7,432 nt of DNA from Pseudomonadota bacterium (GCA_021817355.1 JAKAVI010000170.1:1-7432); one strand, 5' to 3'; positions 1 through 6,919 are shown, numbered from the stretch's first letter. Numbers and translations are program-made. The notes: generated by a model not told the origin, from the sequence alone.

Positions 1-18
1 CTGCTCCAGGCCGATCAT
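1..18 (-). CDS. N-terminal start of a DUF979 family membrane protein (partial, runs off the window)
   Basis: Only the first six codons are present, reading M-I-G-L-E-Q on the minus strand. The ATG (bases 18-16) overlaps the TGA of the DUF969 gene in an ATGA arrangement, the usual sign of translational coupling. A GAGG lies four bases upstream of the ATG, inside the end of the DUF969 gene. DUF969 genes are normally followed directly by a DUF979 gene, and the two encode paired membrane proteins associated with 5-oxoproline uptake. The identity is inferred from position and coupling, because six residues carry no family signal. Confidence 0.6.
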
Positions 19-692
19 CGTGCCTCGTCCCTATTCTGGCGGGTGAGTTTCACATCAAGTTGCCACAGGCGCAGGCCGTGAATGGCGAAGGCGAGCAGCG
101 CTGTGGGGATGGCCCACAGCGAAAGGCTGAGGGGCGCCACGCGGATACCCAACTGCTGCAGGAAGCCTTTGATCAGGAGAATGGAGCCAACGGCGAGGAA
201 GATATCCTCACCGAAAAAGGCGCCCACATTATCGGCGCTGGCGGCATAGGCGCGGATCAGCAGACGGGATTTCTGGGACAATCTTCCAAGCCTGCTTTCG
301 GCAGCCCCCTCGGCCATGGGGGCAATGAGGGGGCGAACAGTCTGGGCAGGGCCAAACAGCGACAGCAGCCCCAGTGCCGCTGTGATCTGCCGCAGAGCCA
401 GATAGATAACGAGCAGACGTCCGGCGGTGGCTGCAGTCATGCGCGCGACCAGCATGCGGGCACGTTCCTGCAAACCCTCACGCTCCAGCAGCCCAATGAC
501 CGGAAGATACTCGGTTGTACGCGAAACATAGCGGCTCTCATTGTAGGCTTTGCCAAAGGTCGCGATGATGGCGAGCGGGCTCTGGTGTGCGGCGATGCCG
601 GTCGCAAGTGCGGCCGCGATAATGACAATCAGCGGATTAACCCGGGCGGCAAACCCGATGATGATCACGCCGATACCGATGAGCGGCCACAT
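15..692 (-). CDS. DUF969 family membrane protein, putative 5-oxoproline transporter subunit
   Basis: This 225-residue integral membrane protein is recognised as DUF969 by the motifs YLPVIGLLEREGL (62-74), RQITAALGL (101-109), VRPLIAPMAEGAAE (119-132) and DNVGAFFGEDIFLA (154-167). Hydrophobic segments lie near residues 3-35, 90-112, 157-179 and 189-209, and the C-terminus is charged. DUF969 and DUF979 proteins occur together and often lie beside 5-oxoprolinase genes, so the pair is annotated as a 5-oxoproline transporter; that role rests mainly on genomic association. The ATG is supported by an AAGGG seven bases upstream (700-704), and the length fits the family. The stop overlaps the start of the next gene, so the two are co-translated. 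The gene is divergent from hpnN and no functional link between them is evident. Family assignment is secure; substrate is less so. Confidence 0.9.
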   Translation of the reverse strand: MWPLIGIGVIIIGFAARVNPLIVIIAAALATGIAAHQSPLAIIATFGKAYNESRYVSRTTEYLPVIGLLEREGLQERARMLVARMTAATAGRLLVIYLALRQITAALGLLSLFGPAQTVRPLIAPMAEGAAESRLGRLSQKSRLLIRAYAASADNVGAFFGEDIFLAVGSILLIKGFLQQLGIRVAPLSLSLWAIPTALLAFAIHGLRLWQLDVKLTRQNRDEAR

Positions 693-859
693 TCAACGGC
701 CCTTCAGCTTGGCTTCCACTGCTCGATTGCACAGGCCGTGTAGACGCGCAATGGGGGGCAGCGGAGCAGTTCTTTGGCATTTGTCGCGCAGACGATGGTG
801 CCCGCTCCCTCGCGACGGTTCAGGAGCTGCCGTGATGATTAAATGATTTTCAGGCCTTG

Positions 860-910
860 GGCGTCGGCCGCCGCGCTGCACGGCAAAGGCGTGCGGCATC
901 CGCCGACGCC
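860..910. other. Long imperfect stem-loop in the divergent spacer
   Basis: Nine-base arms GGCGTCGGC (860-868) and GCCGACGCC (902-910) are perfectly complementary. Inside them a GCC/GGC pairing (870-872 with 895-897) and a GCACG/CGTGC hairpin (878-882 with 890-894, seven-base loop) can form, giving about 17 base pairs in total. No T-run follows on either strand, so it is not a classical intrinsic terminator. It could be a structured leader, a small RNA or a protein-binding site; the role is unknown. Confidence 0.5.
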
Positions 911-1081
911 GGAGCCTGCGGGAAAGGGCAGGGCGCTCGCGCCAGGCCCGAAGCATCAGGTTCTTCCGGCACAAGTTGGATTTTGCCATAATAATGCTAT
1001 GGGTATTGCCGGGCGCCGCCATGAGCTTTGCCGGACCCGCAGTCTGTGGCCGGTCAAGGAGGCAGTATTCAGATCGGTATT

Positions 1082-1110
1082 TTGCGCTGCGGGATGAACC
1101 TATATATACG
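1082..1110 (+). promoter_or_regulatory. Weak candidate promoter for hpnN
   Basis: A TTGCGC (1082-1087) is separated by 17 bases from TATACG (1105-1110), which lies in an alternating TATATATA run. TTG in the -35 and TATA in the -10 match the sigma-70 consensus, but the rest does not. It would leave a leader of roughly 120 bases before the chosen hpnN start. This is pattern matching only. Confidence 0.25.
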
Positions 1111-1238
1111 GATCCCCAAGACCTGACGCTTTCGGGATACACCGCGCCGCAATCAGCTGGCGTTCTCGGTGCGTGGCCGGTTGACCTCGCTTGAGTAATG
1201 GGCAGTGTGAGCGGCTGCGCTTCCCGACGGATATTCGG

Positions 1239-3860
1239 ATGCTCGCCAGTTTTGTCAGTACCATCGTTCGCATTTCGACGCGGTTTGCGGGCTTCGTTGT
1301 GCTCGTGGCGGTGGTGCTCGGTTTGGTCTGCGGCTGGTACACGGTGAGCCATTTTGCGATGGACACCAACAGCGACAACCTCGTTGCTCCCAATACCCTC
1401 TGGCGCCAGAACGAAATCCAGTATGACCGCGAGTTTCCGCAGCAGAACAACCTGATCCTGATCGTTCTGGATGGAGCCACCGCCGAGCGCACCGAGGAGG
1501 CTGCCACGGCGCTGACCGCAGCCCTGCGCAAGGAGCCGGGATACTTTCGGGATGTCCGCCGGCCGGACAGCGGGCCTTATTTCCGGCGTGACGGTCTCCT
1601 GCTGCTGTCGAAGGAGCAGATCCACACGGCCATGCAGCAGCTGATCAAGGCCCAGCCCTTTCTTGGTGGGCTGGCCGCAGATCCCAGCTTGCGCGGTGTG
1701 TTGACCACGCTGCAGACCATTTTGCAGGGGGTCACAACTGGGCAGGCCACGCTTGCCTCGCTGGACAGGCCGCTGGCCATCTTCAATCAGACCTTCACCA
1801 ACGTCCTTGCCCACAAGCCCGCATTTTTCCCCTGGAGCAAGCTCGTGGAATCATCGCCGCACAGCGGGGTTCCAGAAACGCGGGCGTTCATCGAGGTCAA
1901 GCCGAAGCTCGACTTTGCGCAGCTGATGCCAGGCAAAAGGGCGACGAACGAAATCCGTCGTGTGGCCCGTGCCCTCCACCTCGATGCCTCGACCGGCGTG
2001 CGCGTGCGCCTGACCGGTCCGGTGCCCATGGCTGATGAGGAATTCGCGACCATCATCCAGAACGGCGCGCTGCTTGCCAGTCTGATGATCGGGCTGCTGC
2101 TGACGATGCTCTGGCTCGCCTTGCGTTCCAAGCGGATGATCTTGGCGGTCCTTTCGACCATGATCATCGGCTTGGCGGTGACCGCTTCGATCGGGCTCCT
2201 CACTTATGGCGCCTTCAACATCATCTCGGTTGCCTTTATCGAGCTCTTTGTGGGACTGGGCGTCGACTTCGGCATTCAGTTCTGTGTGCGCTATCGCCAT
2301 GAGCGCCGGGTTTACGGAGACCTTGATCCGGCTCTGGTCGCAGCAGGTAAGGGTATTGGCGCCGGCCTTACCCTGGCGGCGCTGGCTGCTGCAGCCGGGT
2401 TCTTTTCATTTCTGCCCACCGATTATGCCGGCGTGAAGGAACTTGGCTTGATCGCCGGCGCGGGCATGGTGGTCACCTATGTACTCAGTATCACCGCGCT
2501 TCCTGCGCTCCTCAAACTCTTCCGGCCGCACAGTGAACAGACTGAGGTCGGCTGGGCTGCATTGGGCCCGGTCGATGACTTTCTTTGTCACAAGCCCAAG
2601 CGCGTCCTGCACACGGCACTGATCATGCTGATTGCCGGCGCTGCACTGATCCCCTTTCTGCGCTTTGATTCCAATCCTCTGGATCTGCGCAACAAGCACA
2701 CAGAGGCTGTGGCGACCGCGCTTGATCTGATGAAGAACCCCCATACCTCGCCCAACACCATCAATGTTCTGCAACCTTCGCGTAAAGCCGCGGTGGCCCT
2801 TGCCGGCAGGCTGGAAAAGCTTCCCCAGGTCAGCCAGGTCCTGACCATCGACAGTTTCTTGCCAGATGAGCAGGACGCCAAGATCGCGATCATCAAGGAT
2901 GCCGCCAATGTTCTTGGGCCCACGCTCAGCCCGGTCTTCACGCCCCTGCCACCTACGGATGCGCAGACCATAGCCACGCTCAGAGAGGTGGCCGCGGCCC
3001 TTTTGGCTGCAGCACCTCACACCAAGTCGCTGAAGGCGGCCAAGGATGCCCGTGCTCTGGCTGCGACCTTGCAACGGCTCGCAGCCGCACCACCTGAGCT
3101 TCGGAACGCCGCTGCCACCGCCTTTGTGCCTGGACTGAAGACGCTGCTTGCGCAGCTGCGCCTGGCGCTGTCGCCCTATAAGATCGATTTTGCCGGCTTG
3201 CCGGCTTCCCTGAAGGCGGACTGGATTTCGGCCACGGGCCAATTCCGCGTTCAGGCCTTTCCCTCAGGCGATGCAAACAAGGATTCCGTCCTCACCCGCT
3301 TCACCGATGCGGTACTGAAGGTGGCACCTAACGCGACCGGAACCCCGATCATCATCCTGGAATCTGGGCGCACGATTGTGCGCGCATTTCTGATGGCAGG
3401 GATTTATTCATTCCTGTCCATCGCCATCATCCTGCTGTTTGCCCTGCGCCGCTTCGGTGAGGTGCTGGTGGCGCTGGCCCCGCTCGTGCTCGCCGGGGTC
3501 ATGACCCTGGCCTCATGCGTGCTGGCCGGGATCGATCTCAACTTCGCCAACATCATTGCCCTGCCGCTGCTGTTTGGCATCGGGGTTGCCTTCGACATCT
3601 ATTTTGTCATGGCCTGGCGCAGTGGCCAGCGACAGCTGCTGCGCTCTCCCCTGACCCGCGCGGTGGTGATGAGTGCGGCGACCACCGCAACGGCCTTTGG
3701 GACGCTGTCGATTTCATCTCACCCAGGCACTGCCAGCATGGGAATTATTCTCATGCTGGCCCTGGGCTGGATCCTGGTGTCGATGCTGCTTGTGCTGCCA
3801 GCACTTCTGACCTACGTGCTGCCACACGAAGGTCTGACCCGTCCGCCTGGTACTGTCTGA
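1239..3860 (+). CDS. hpnN: HpnN, hopanoid biosynthesis-associated RND (MMPL-type) transporter
   Basis: This 873-residue inner-membrane RND-superfamily protein is thought to move hopanoids towards the outer membrane. Numbered from ATG 1239, it has TM1 at about 18-38, a large periplasmic domain (about 40-275), TM2-TM7 (about 277-474), a second periplasmic domain (about 480-710) and TM8-TM12 (about 715-861), the duplicated 6+6 RND plan. Family signatures are MDTNSDNLVAP and LWRQNE after TM1, and GLGVDFGIQFCVRYRHER around TM4 with its intramembrane Asp; the matching site in the second half is GIGVAFDIYFVMAWR. Residues about 580-645 are very Ala/Leu-rich and probably form a helical hairpin. The frame stays open upstream to a TTG at 1191, adding 16 residues, but homologues begin close to TM1, so ATG 1239 is preferred despite only a weak GACGGA upstream. 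The gene faces hpnM, from which it is 13 bases away. Family assignment is strong; start choice is moderate. Confidence 0.95.
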   Translation: MLASFVSTIVRISTRFAGFVVLVAVVLGLVCGWYTVSHFAMDTNSDNLVAPNTLWRQNEIQYDREFPQQNNLILIVLDGATAERTEEAATALTAALRKEPGYFRDVRRPDSGPYFRRDGLLLLSKEQIHTAMQQLIKAQPFLGGLAADPSLRGVLTTLQTILQGVTTGQATLASLDRPLAIFNQTFTNVLAHKPAFFPWSKLVESSPHSGVPETRAFIEVKPKLDFAQLMPGKRATNEIRRVARALHLDASTGVRVRLTGPVPMADEEFATIIQNGALLASLMIGLLLTMLWLALRSKRMILAVLSTMIIGLAVTASIGLLTYGAFNIISVAFIELFVGLGVDFGIQFCVRYRHERRVYGDLDPALVAAGKGIGAGLTLAALAAAAGFFSFLPTDYAGVKELGLIAGAGMVVTYVLSITALPALLKLFRPHSEQTEVGWAALGPVDDFLCHKPKRVLHTALIMLIAGAALIPFLRFDSNPLDLRNKHTEAVATALDLMKNPHTSPNTINVLQPSRKAAVALAGRLEKLPQVSQVLTIDSFLPDEQDAKIAIIKDAANVLGPTLSPVFTPLPPTDAQTIATLREVAAALLAAAPHTKSLKAAKDARALAATLQRLAAAPPELRNAAATAFVPGLKTLLAQLRLALSPYKIDFAGLPASLKADWISATGQFRVQAFPSGDANKDSVLTRFTDAVLKVAPNATGTPIIILESGRTIVRAFLMAGIYSFLSIAIILLFALRRFGEVLVALAPLVLAGVMTLASCVLAGIDLNFANIIALPLLFGIGVAFDIYFVMAWRSGQRQLLRSPLTRAVVMSAATTATAFGTLSISSHPGTASMGIILMLALGWILVSMLLVLPALLTYVLPHEGLTRPPGTV

Positions 3861-3874
3861 TCGCGCCTTGTGGC
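3821..3874. terminator. Possible bulged dyad across the hpnN/hpnM convergent junction
   Basis: GCCACA plus AGG (3821-3826, 3830-3832, with a three-base bulge) is complementary to CCTTGTGGC (3866-3874). The loop is about 33 bases and there is no T-run, so this is at best a weak structure. It is the only symmetry I find at the junction, where the two coding regions are 13 bases apart and leave no room for a normal terminator. Confidence 0.15.
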
Positions 3875-4530
3875 TAGCCCTTCAGCGTCCGGTCGGCCAT
3901 CTGGTCAAGCTTTTTGGTCAGAGCTGCGACACCGCCGCTTTTGAGGGTTGAGGCGAAGTCAGCCCGCCGTGTCGCCACCTCGCTAATGTAACCGTTGAGA
4001 TAGATATCAACGATGCGCCAACCCCTGGGTGTCTTATGCATGCGGTAGACAAAGGCAATCGGCGCCTTGCCCGGTATGTTCATCTGCGTCGATACGATAT
4101 CGTCGCCATCACGCTGTGCCACAGTCGGCGTAACCGTAAAGCTCTCGCCGGCATAGCCGTTGAAGCTGCGGGCGTAGTTTGCGGTGGTGAGCCTGCGAAA
4201 GGCATCCATCAGGGCAACGCGCTCCTGAGGCGTCATTTTGTCCCAGTACTGGCCAACCGTGAACTGGGTCATCACCGCGAAGTCGAAGGTGTTGCTGACT
4301 GCGGGTTCAAGACGGGCAAAACGCCCGTTTATACCCAGCTGTTTGGCATGTTTCATGGTGTAGAGGAGCGCATCATAGAATTCCCGCACCGGCAGCGTCG
4401 CCGCCCGGGCTTCCGCAGGGGAAACCTGGCTGGCAGCCGGTGTTTGGCTTTGCGCCAGCGCTATGACGGGGCCCCCCAGGGACAGGCACAATGCCGTCGC
4501 CAGCAGGCGGGTTCGGTTTTGAAATCTCAT
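3874..4530 (-). CDS. hpnM: HpnM, hopanoid-associated periplasmic Ttg2D/MlaC-like lipid-binding protein
   Basis: This 218-residue secreted protein belongs to the Tol-Tol-Ttg2 (MlaC) family, hopanoid-associated subgroup. An N-terminal signal peptide runs from charged RFQNR through a hydrophobic core to an A-L-A site, with cleavage likely after residue 26. The mature domain shows FYDALLYTMKHAKQLG (51-66), FDFAVMTQFTVGQYWDKMTPQE (from 83) and GWRIVDIYLNGYISE (170-184), typical of this family. MlaC proteins carry lipids across the periplasm; HpnM is presumed to do the same for hopanoids or phospholipids, though direct biochemical evidence is limited. The ATG has GGAGA six to ten bases upstream (4535-4539). 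It runs opposite to hpnN, whereas the two are often codirectional elsewhere, and diverges from mlaA. It could be a plain MlaC, but its neighbour hpnN favours HpnM. Confidence 0.92.
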   Translation of the reverse strand: MRFQNRTRLLATALCLSLGGPVIALAQSQTPAASQVSPAEARAATLPVREFYDALLYTMKHAKQLGINGRFARLEPAVSNTFDFAVMTQFTVGQYWDKMTPQERVALMDAFRRLTTANYARSFNGYAGESFTVTPTVAQRDGDDIVSTQMNIPGKAPIAFVYRMHKTPRGWRIVDIYLNGYISEVATRRADFASTLKSGGVAALTKKLDQMADRTLKG

Positions 4531-4551
4531 GGCGTCTCCGAAGCGTATGAA

Positions 4552-4581
4552 CCTATATGGGCAGGACCCGGAAAATTTCTA
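4552..4581 (-). promoter_or_regulatory. Candidate sigma-70 promoter for hpnM
   Basis: On the minus strand TAGAAA (4581-4576) and TATAGG (4557-4552) are 18 bases apart, each matching four of six consensus positions. Transcription would start only about 15-20 bases before the ATG, leaving just enough room for the Shine-Dalgarno. The -10 sits in a 12-base sequence (4547-4558) that also occurs at the candidate hpnN promoter. Confidence 0.35.
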
Positions 4582-4715
4582 CAGGAGGGAACAACCCATA
4601 GCGGCTTTGAGCCACGGCTGGGAGTTGTAGATGCGTCCTTGTTTCATCTGGGAAGGGCAAAAATGCGGCCAAGACAAGGAGAAAATCGGCGGCCTGGGTC
4701 TTCAGCCTGGAGTAG

Positions 4716-4730
4716 GACCAGATCCTGGTC
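4716..4730. repeat. Short perfect dyad GACCAG-ATC-CTGGTC upstream of mlaA
   Basis: Six-base arms flank a three-base centre, about 100 bases before the mlaA start and just before the candidate mlaA promoter. Three CCTGG words occur within 40 bases (4693, 4706, 4724). The size suits a regulator half-site pair or a small hairpin, but chance is possible in GC-rich DNA. Confidence 0.3.
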
Positions 4731-4733
4731 GTG

Positions 4734-4781
4734 TTGCACTTGCGAATATCAAATGAAACTAGCATTTTACCCGAATACTTT
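4734..4781 (+). promoter_or_regulatory. Probable promoter region of mlaA (weak)
   Basis: This is the most AT-rich stretch before mlaA. TTGCAC (4734-4739) or TTGCGA (4740-4745) could serve as -35, but the matching -10 words (CATTTT at 4763, AATACT at 4774) are poor or badly spaced. TTGCACTT recurs at 4792-4799. Position and base composition are the main support. Confidence 0.22.
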
Positions 4782-4816
4782 AGCCCCTGAATTGCACTTT
4801 TGCGGCCTGCAACGGC

Positions 4817-4821
4817 GGAGG
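4817..4821 (+). promoter_or_regulatory. Strong Shine-Dalgarno that fixes the mlaA start
   Basis: GGAGG lies five bases before a TTG at 4827. No ATG is available in frame in the N-terminal region before the lipobox, and the other in-frame TTG at 4800 has no such site, so this decides the start. Confidence 0.75.
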
Positions 4822-4826
4822 ACGAA

Positions 4827-5591
4827 TTGAACACCACACAGTTTGGGGCCACTTCCCGCCCGCGTTCTCAGCACCGCCAGAAAATCATAGGGGGTCTTGT
4901 CCTGGCCCTCGGCCTCATTGTCAGCGGCTGTGCCAGCAATTCTCCCAACGCACCCTATGATCCGTATGAGAGCTTCAACCGCAAGGTCTTCAAGTTAAAC
5001 CTTCAACTTGACCGCAATGTCGCCCGCCCTCTTGCCCAGGGTTACGTAGCGGTGGTTCCCAAGCCGGCACGGGAGGGCGTGCACAACTTTCTGGGTAATC
5101 TCGATCAGCCCGTCATTTTTGTTAACAAGGTTCTGCAGGGCGAACCGGATGATGCCGGCGACACGCTGGCGCGGTTCTTTGTCGATTCGACGGTGGGGAT
5201 CGGTGGCCTCATCAATGTCGCCTCCATGATGGGGATCCCCGATCACTCGACCGATTTTGGCATCACGCTGGGACGCTGGGGGGTCAATCAGGGCCCCTTC
5301 CTCATGCTGCCTCTGATCGGCCCGACCACGCCACGCGATCTGACCGGCAAACTCGTCGATATTGGTCTGGATCCCTCGACTTACATCCAGTACCGCAGTA
5401 GCCTTTATTACGGTCTCGGTGCGGGTTTCCTCGGCATCCTCGATGCCCGAGCCGAGCGACTGGGACAGGTGGAAAGTCTGGAACAGACCTCGCTCGACTT
5501 CTATGCGACCACCCGAAACCTCTACCTGCAGTACCGTGCCGCGAAGGTAAATCGCGGCAAACCCAACATTCAGAATCTGCCAAATTTCTGA
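4827..5591 (+). CDS. mlaA: MlaA/VacJ family outer-membrane lipoprotein
   Basis: This 254-residue lipoprotein starts at TTG 4827. After a basic N-terminus (RPRSQHRQK) and a hydrophobic stretch comes the lipobox V-S-G-C with Cys35 as the lipidated residue; Ala at +2 is compatible with outer-membrane sorting. The VacJ domain follows: YDPYESFNRKVFKLN (44-58), NFLGNLDQP (87-95), RFFVDSTVGIGG (116-127) and RWGVNQGPFLMLPLIGP (150-166). MlaA sits in the outer membrane and extracts misplaced phospholipids from the outer leaflet, handing them to a periplasmic MlaC-type carrier. The MlaC-like HpnM is encoded divergently next door, which suggests a partnership; the MlaFEDB inner-membrane complex is not in the window. 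A 263-residue form from TTG 4800 is possible but lacks a ribosome binding site. Family assignment is strong; symbol by homology. Confidence 0.93.
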   Translation: MNTTQFGATSRPRSQHRQKIIGGLVLALGLIVSGCASNSPNAPYDPYESFNRKVFKLNLQLDRNVARPLAQGYVAVVPKPAREGVHNFLGNLDQPVIFVNKVLQGEPDDAGDTLARFFVDSTVGIGGLINVASMMGIPDHSTDFGITLGRWGVNQGPFLMLPLIGPTTPRDLTGKLVDIGLDPSTYIQYRSSLYYGLGAGFLGILDARAERLGQVESLEQTSLDFYATTRNLYLQYRAAKVNRGKPNIQNLPNF

Positions 5592-5607
5592 AACGAGGGT
5601 ATTTCAT

Positions 5608-5647
5608 GCGGGCCTGCCGCGGGCACGATCGCCCGGTGGCCCGCTTT
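5608..5647 (+). terminator. Candidate terminator hairpin downstream of mlaA
   Basis: Nested arms form a two-part stem: outer GCGGGC (5608-5613) with GCCCGC (5639-5644), inner CGGGC (5620-5624) with GCCCG (5631-5635) and a six-base loop. It lies 17 bases past the mlaA stop, and only three T residues follow. The position between convergent genes fits termination, while the short T-run weakens the case. Confidence 0.45.
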
Positions 5648-5648
5648 G

Positions 5649-5687
5649 GCGCACGTCAAGCCCGAGGATGGTGCGCGGCGGCCGCCG
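5649..5687. repeat. Second stem-loop plus 12-base palindrome just beyond the ispA stop
   Basis: GCGCAC (5649-5654) pairs with GTGCGC (5671-5676) around a 16-base loop. It is followed at once by the perfect palindrome CGGCGGCCGCCG (5676-5687), which abuts the ispA stop codon on the minus strand. There is no T-run. Together they may help end ispA transcription, or they may simply reflect high GC content. Confidence 0.3.
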
Positions 5688-6605
5688 TCAGCTTTCCCGT
5701 GCAAGCAGAAATTTCGGCAGAGCGACAAGTTCCGCGGCCGTTGTGCCATAGGGACGCAGGAGTTCGATGGCATGGTCTGCAAGCTCGGTGGCCTTAGTCC
5801 GTGCGGCGTCCACACCCCATAGGGAGACGAGCGTGGCCTTGCCCGCGGCGGCGTCCTTTCCTACCGCTTTGCCGGCTTTGTCCGCGGTTGAAAGCACGTC
5901 GAGAAGATCATCGGTGATCTGGAAGATCAGCCCGATGTCACGCGCATATGTGCGCAGCCGCGTCACCTCGTCCGGGCGCGCCTGGCCGAGTATGGCGCCT
6001 GCCGTGCAGCAAAATTCAAACAGAGCGCCGGTCTTCATCTGTTGCAGCAAGACAATCTCGTCGGCGCCAAAGGCGCGCTGCGCCGCCAGCATGTCGACCA
6101 TCTGTCCCCCGATCATCCCGTCACGTCCTGCTGCCTTCGCCAATTCTTCGACCAGCCGGCAGCGTACACCAGGATCAGGATGTGTGGGTTCTGCCGCCAG
6201 GATCTCGAAGGCGACAGTCAAAAGGGCATCACCCGCCAGAACTGCGGTCGCTTCATCGAAGGCGCGATGGGTGGTAGGGCGGCCACGACGCAGATCATCA
6301 TCATCCATGCAGGGAAGATCGTCGTGAACCAGCGAATAGGTATGCAAGCATTCAATGGCGGCGCCGACGCGAAGGGCGCGGGAAGGCTCGACGGCGAACA
6401 GCTTGGCGCTCTGGCTGACGAGAAACGGACGCAGGCGCTTTCCACCCGCAAAAAGAGCGTAGCGCATGGCGTCGTGAATGCGCCCGTGCAATGCCTCAGA
6501 GGCTGGAACCAGACGTTCCATCTCGCCTTCCACCGCTCCTGATGCGGCTTTGAGGACCTCTAACATGTCGACGGACGCGCCCGCGTCCCCGTTTACACCC
6601 GTCAT
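5688..6605 (-). CDS. ispA: Farnesyl diphosphate synthase (polyprenyl synthetase family)
   Basis: The cytosolic prenyltransferase condenses IPP with DMAPP and then with GPP to give FPP, the precursor of squalene, hopanoids, quinone side chains and undecaprenyl phosphate. At 305 residues it has the usual length. Motifs in order are GGKRLRP (54-60), the first Asp-rich motif DDLPCMDDDDLRRGRPT (95-111, bacterial DDx4D form), GMIGGQMVDM (163-172), KTGALFEF (191-198), the second Asp-rich motif DDLLD (232-236) and GKDAAAGKATLVSLWG (249-264). Tyr90, five residues before the first motif, and its surroundings match bacterial FPP synthases rather than longer-chain enzymes. The ATG has AGGGAA six bases upstream (6611-6616). 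In many proteobacteria ispA follows xseB and precedes dxs, but neither is seen here. A product of GPP or GGPP cannot be wholly excluded. Confidence 0.95.
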   Translation of the reverse strand: MTGVNGDAGASVDMLEVLKAASGAVEGEMERLVPASEALHGRIHDAMRYALFAGGKRLRPFLVSQSAKLFAVEPSRALRVGAAIECLHTYSLVHDDLPCMDDDDLRRGRPTTHRAFDEATAVLAGDALLTVAFEILAAEPTHPDPGVRCRLVEELAKAAGRDGMIGGQMVDMLAAQRAFGADEIVLLQQMKTGALFEFCCTAGAILGQARPDEVTRLRTYARDIGLIFQITDDLLDVLSTADKAGKAVGKDAAAGKATLVSLWGVDAARTKATELADHAIELLRPYGTTAAELVALPKFLLARES

Positions 6606-6718
6606 GATGTTTCCCTGATTGGCTGGATGGTCTCTGTGTGGCTGGAGCGAGCAGGCTGTAGAGCAAATCCTCCACCGCTGCTACGCCAAAACGGATGCCT
6701 CTGTCGATCCGACTTGTC

Positions 6719-6811
6719 TCACGCCTGCAGCACAATCGCGGCATGCTCCCAGTACCGTCGACAGCGCAGGACGCCGCTCGCGGAGACGTCGGAGTGTTCT
6801 CGCTCGGCCAT
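6719..6811 (-). CDS. Possible 30-residue leader ORF upstream of ispA (doubtful)
   Basis: An ATG at 6811 has GAGG four bases upstream and opens a 30-codon frame (starting M-A-E-R-E-H-S-D) that ends in TGA about 110 bases before ispA. It matches no family I recognise and is too short for xseB, which is normally about 80 residues. It is listed because of the ribosome binding site and its place in the presumed ispA leader; chance is at least as likely. Confidence 0.15.
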   Translation of the reverse strand: MAEREHSDVSASGVLRCRRYWEHAAIVLQA

Positions 6812-6919
6812 GTTACCTCAGCTCTGTGACGGGGCAGCTGGGCCGCGGCCGCCTGTATGCGTTGGCCTGCGCCTGCGCTGTCAGTTGATCGCCTTGTGGC
6901 CACGCTATTACCCATACTT

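Larger units (their letters stand above)
693..1238. other. Divergent intergenic region between the DUF969 gene and hpnN
   Basis: About 545 bases without a convincing gene. Open frames on both strands here are rich in Arg, Pro and Gly, lack ribosome binding sites and show no recognisable domain. The region must hold the leaders of two divergent genes. It contains a 51-base stem-loop (860-910), an AT-rich patch around 979-1001, and a TATATATA stretch at 1101-1108 that may be part of the hpnN promoter. I see no tRNA-like or riboswitch-like fold. Confidence 0.6.

Noticed and set aside
693..989. Minus-strand 98-codon frame from ATG 989 whose TGA abuts the DUF969 ATG
   Set aside because: It has no ribosome binding site, an Arg/Pro-rich composition typical of shadow frames in GC-rich DNA, and no recognisable domain. 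The abutting stop could be chance.
976..1194. Plus-strand 72-codon frame with a hydrophobic start, ending at the in-frame TTG of the longer hpnN form
   Set aside because: It starts with TTG and lacks a Shine-Dalgarno. Only a short hydrophobic stretch supports it, and the stop/start overlap depends on the less likely hpnN start.
1181..1209. TTGACC at 1181-1186 as a -35 box
   Set aside because: The spacing-matched -10 position (around 1204-1209) has no TATAAT-like word.
1191..1238. TTG at 1191 as the hpnN start, adding 16 residues
   Set aside because: No Shine-Dalgarno precedes it. The extra residues are not hydrophobic, and HpnN proteins normally start just before the first membrane helix, as from ATG 1239.
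4036..4830. Long plus-strand frame antisense to hpnM
   Set aside because: It is a shadow of the clearly coding hpnM; it has no domain, and its codons reflect the complementary gene.
6496..6915. Minus-strand 139-codon frame overlapping the start of ispA, considered as xseB
   Set aside because: It lacks the acidic coiled-coil character and the F-E-E-A-L-x-x-L-E type motif of XseB, and its last third is merely ispA read out of frame.
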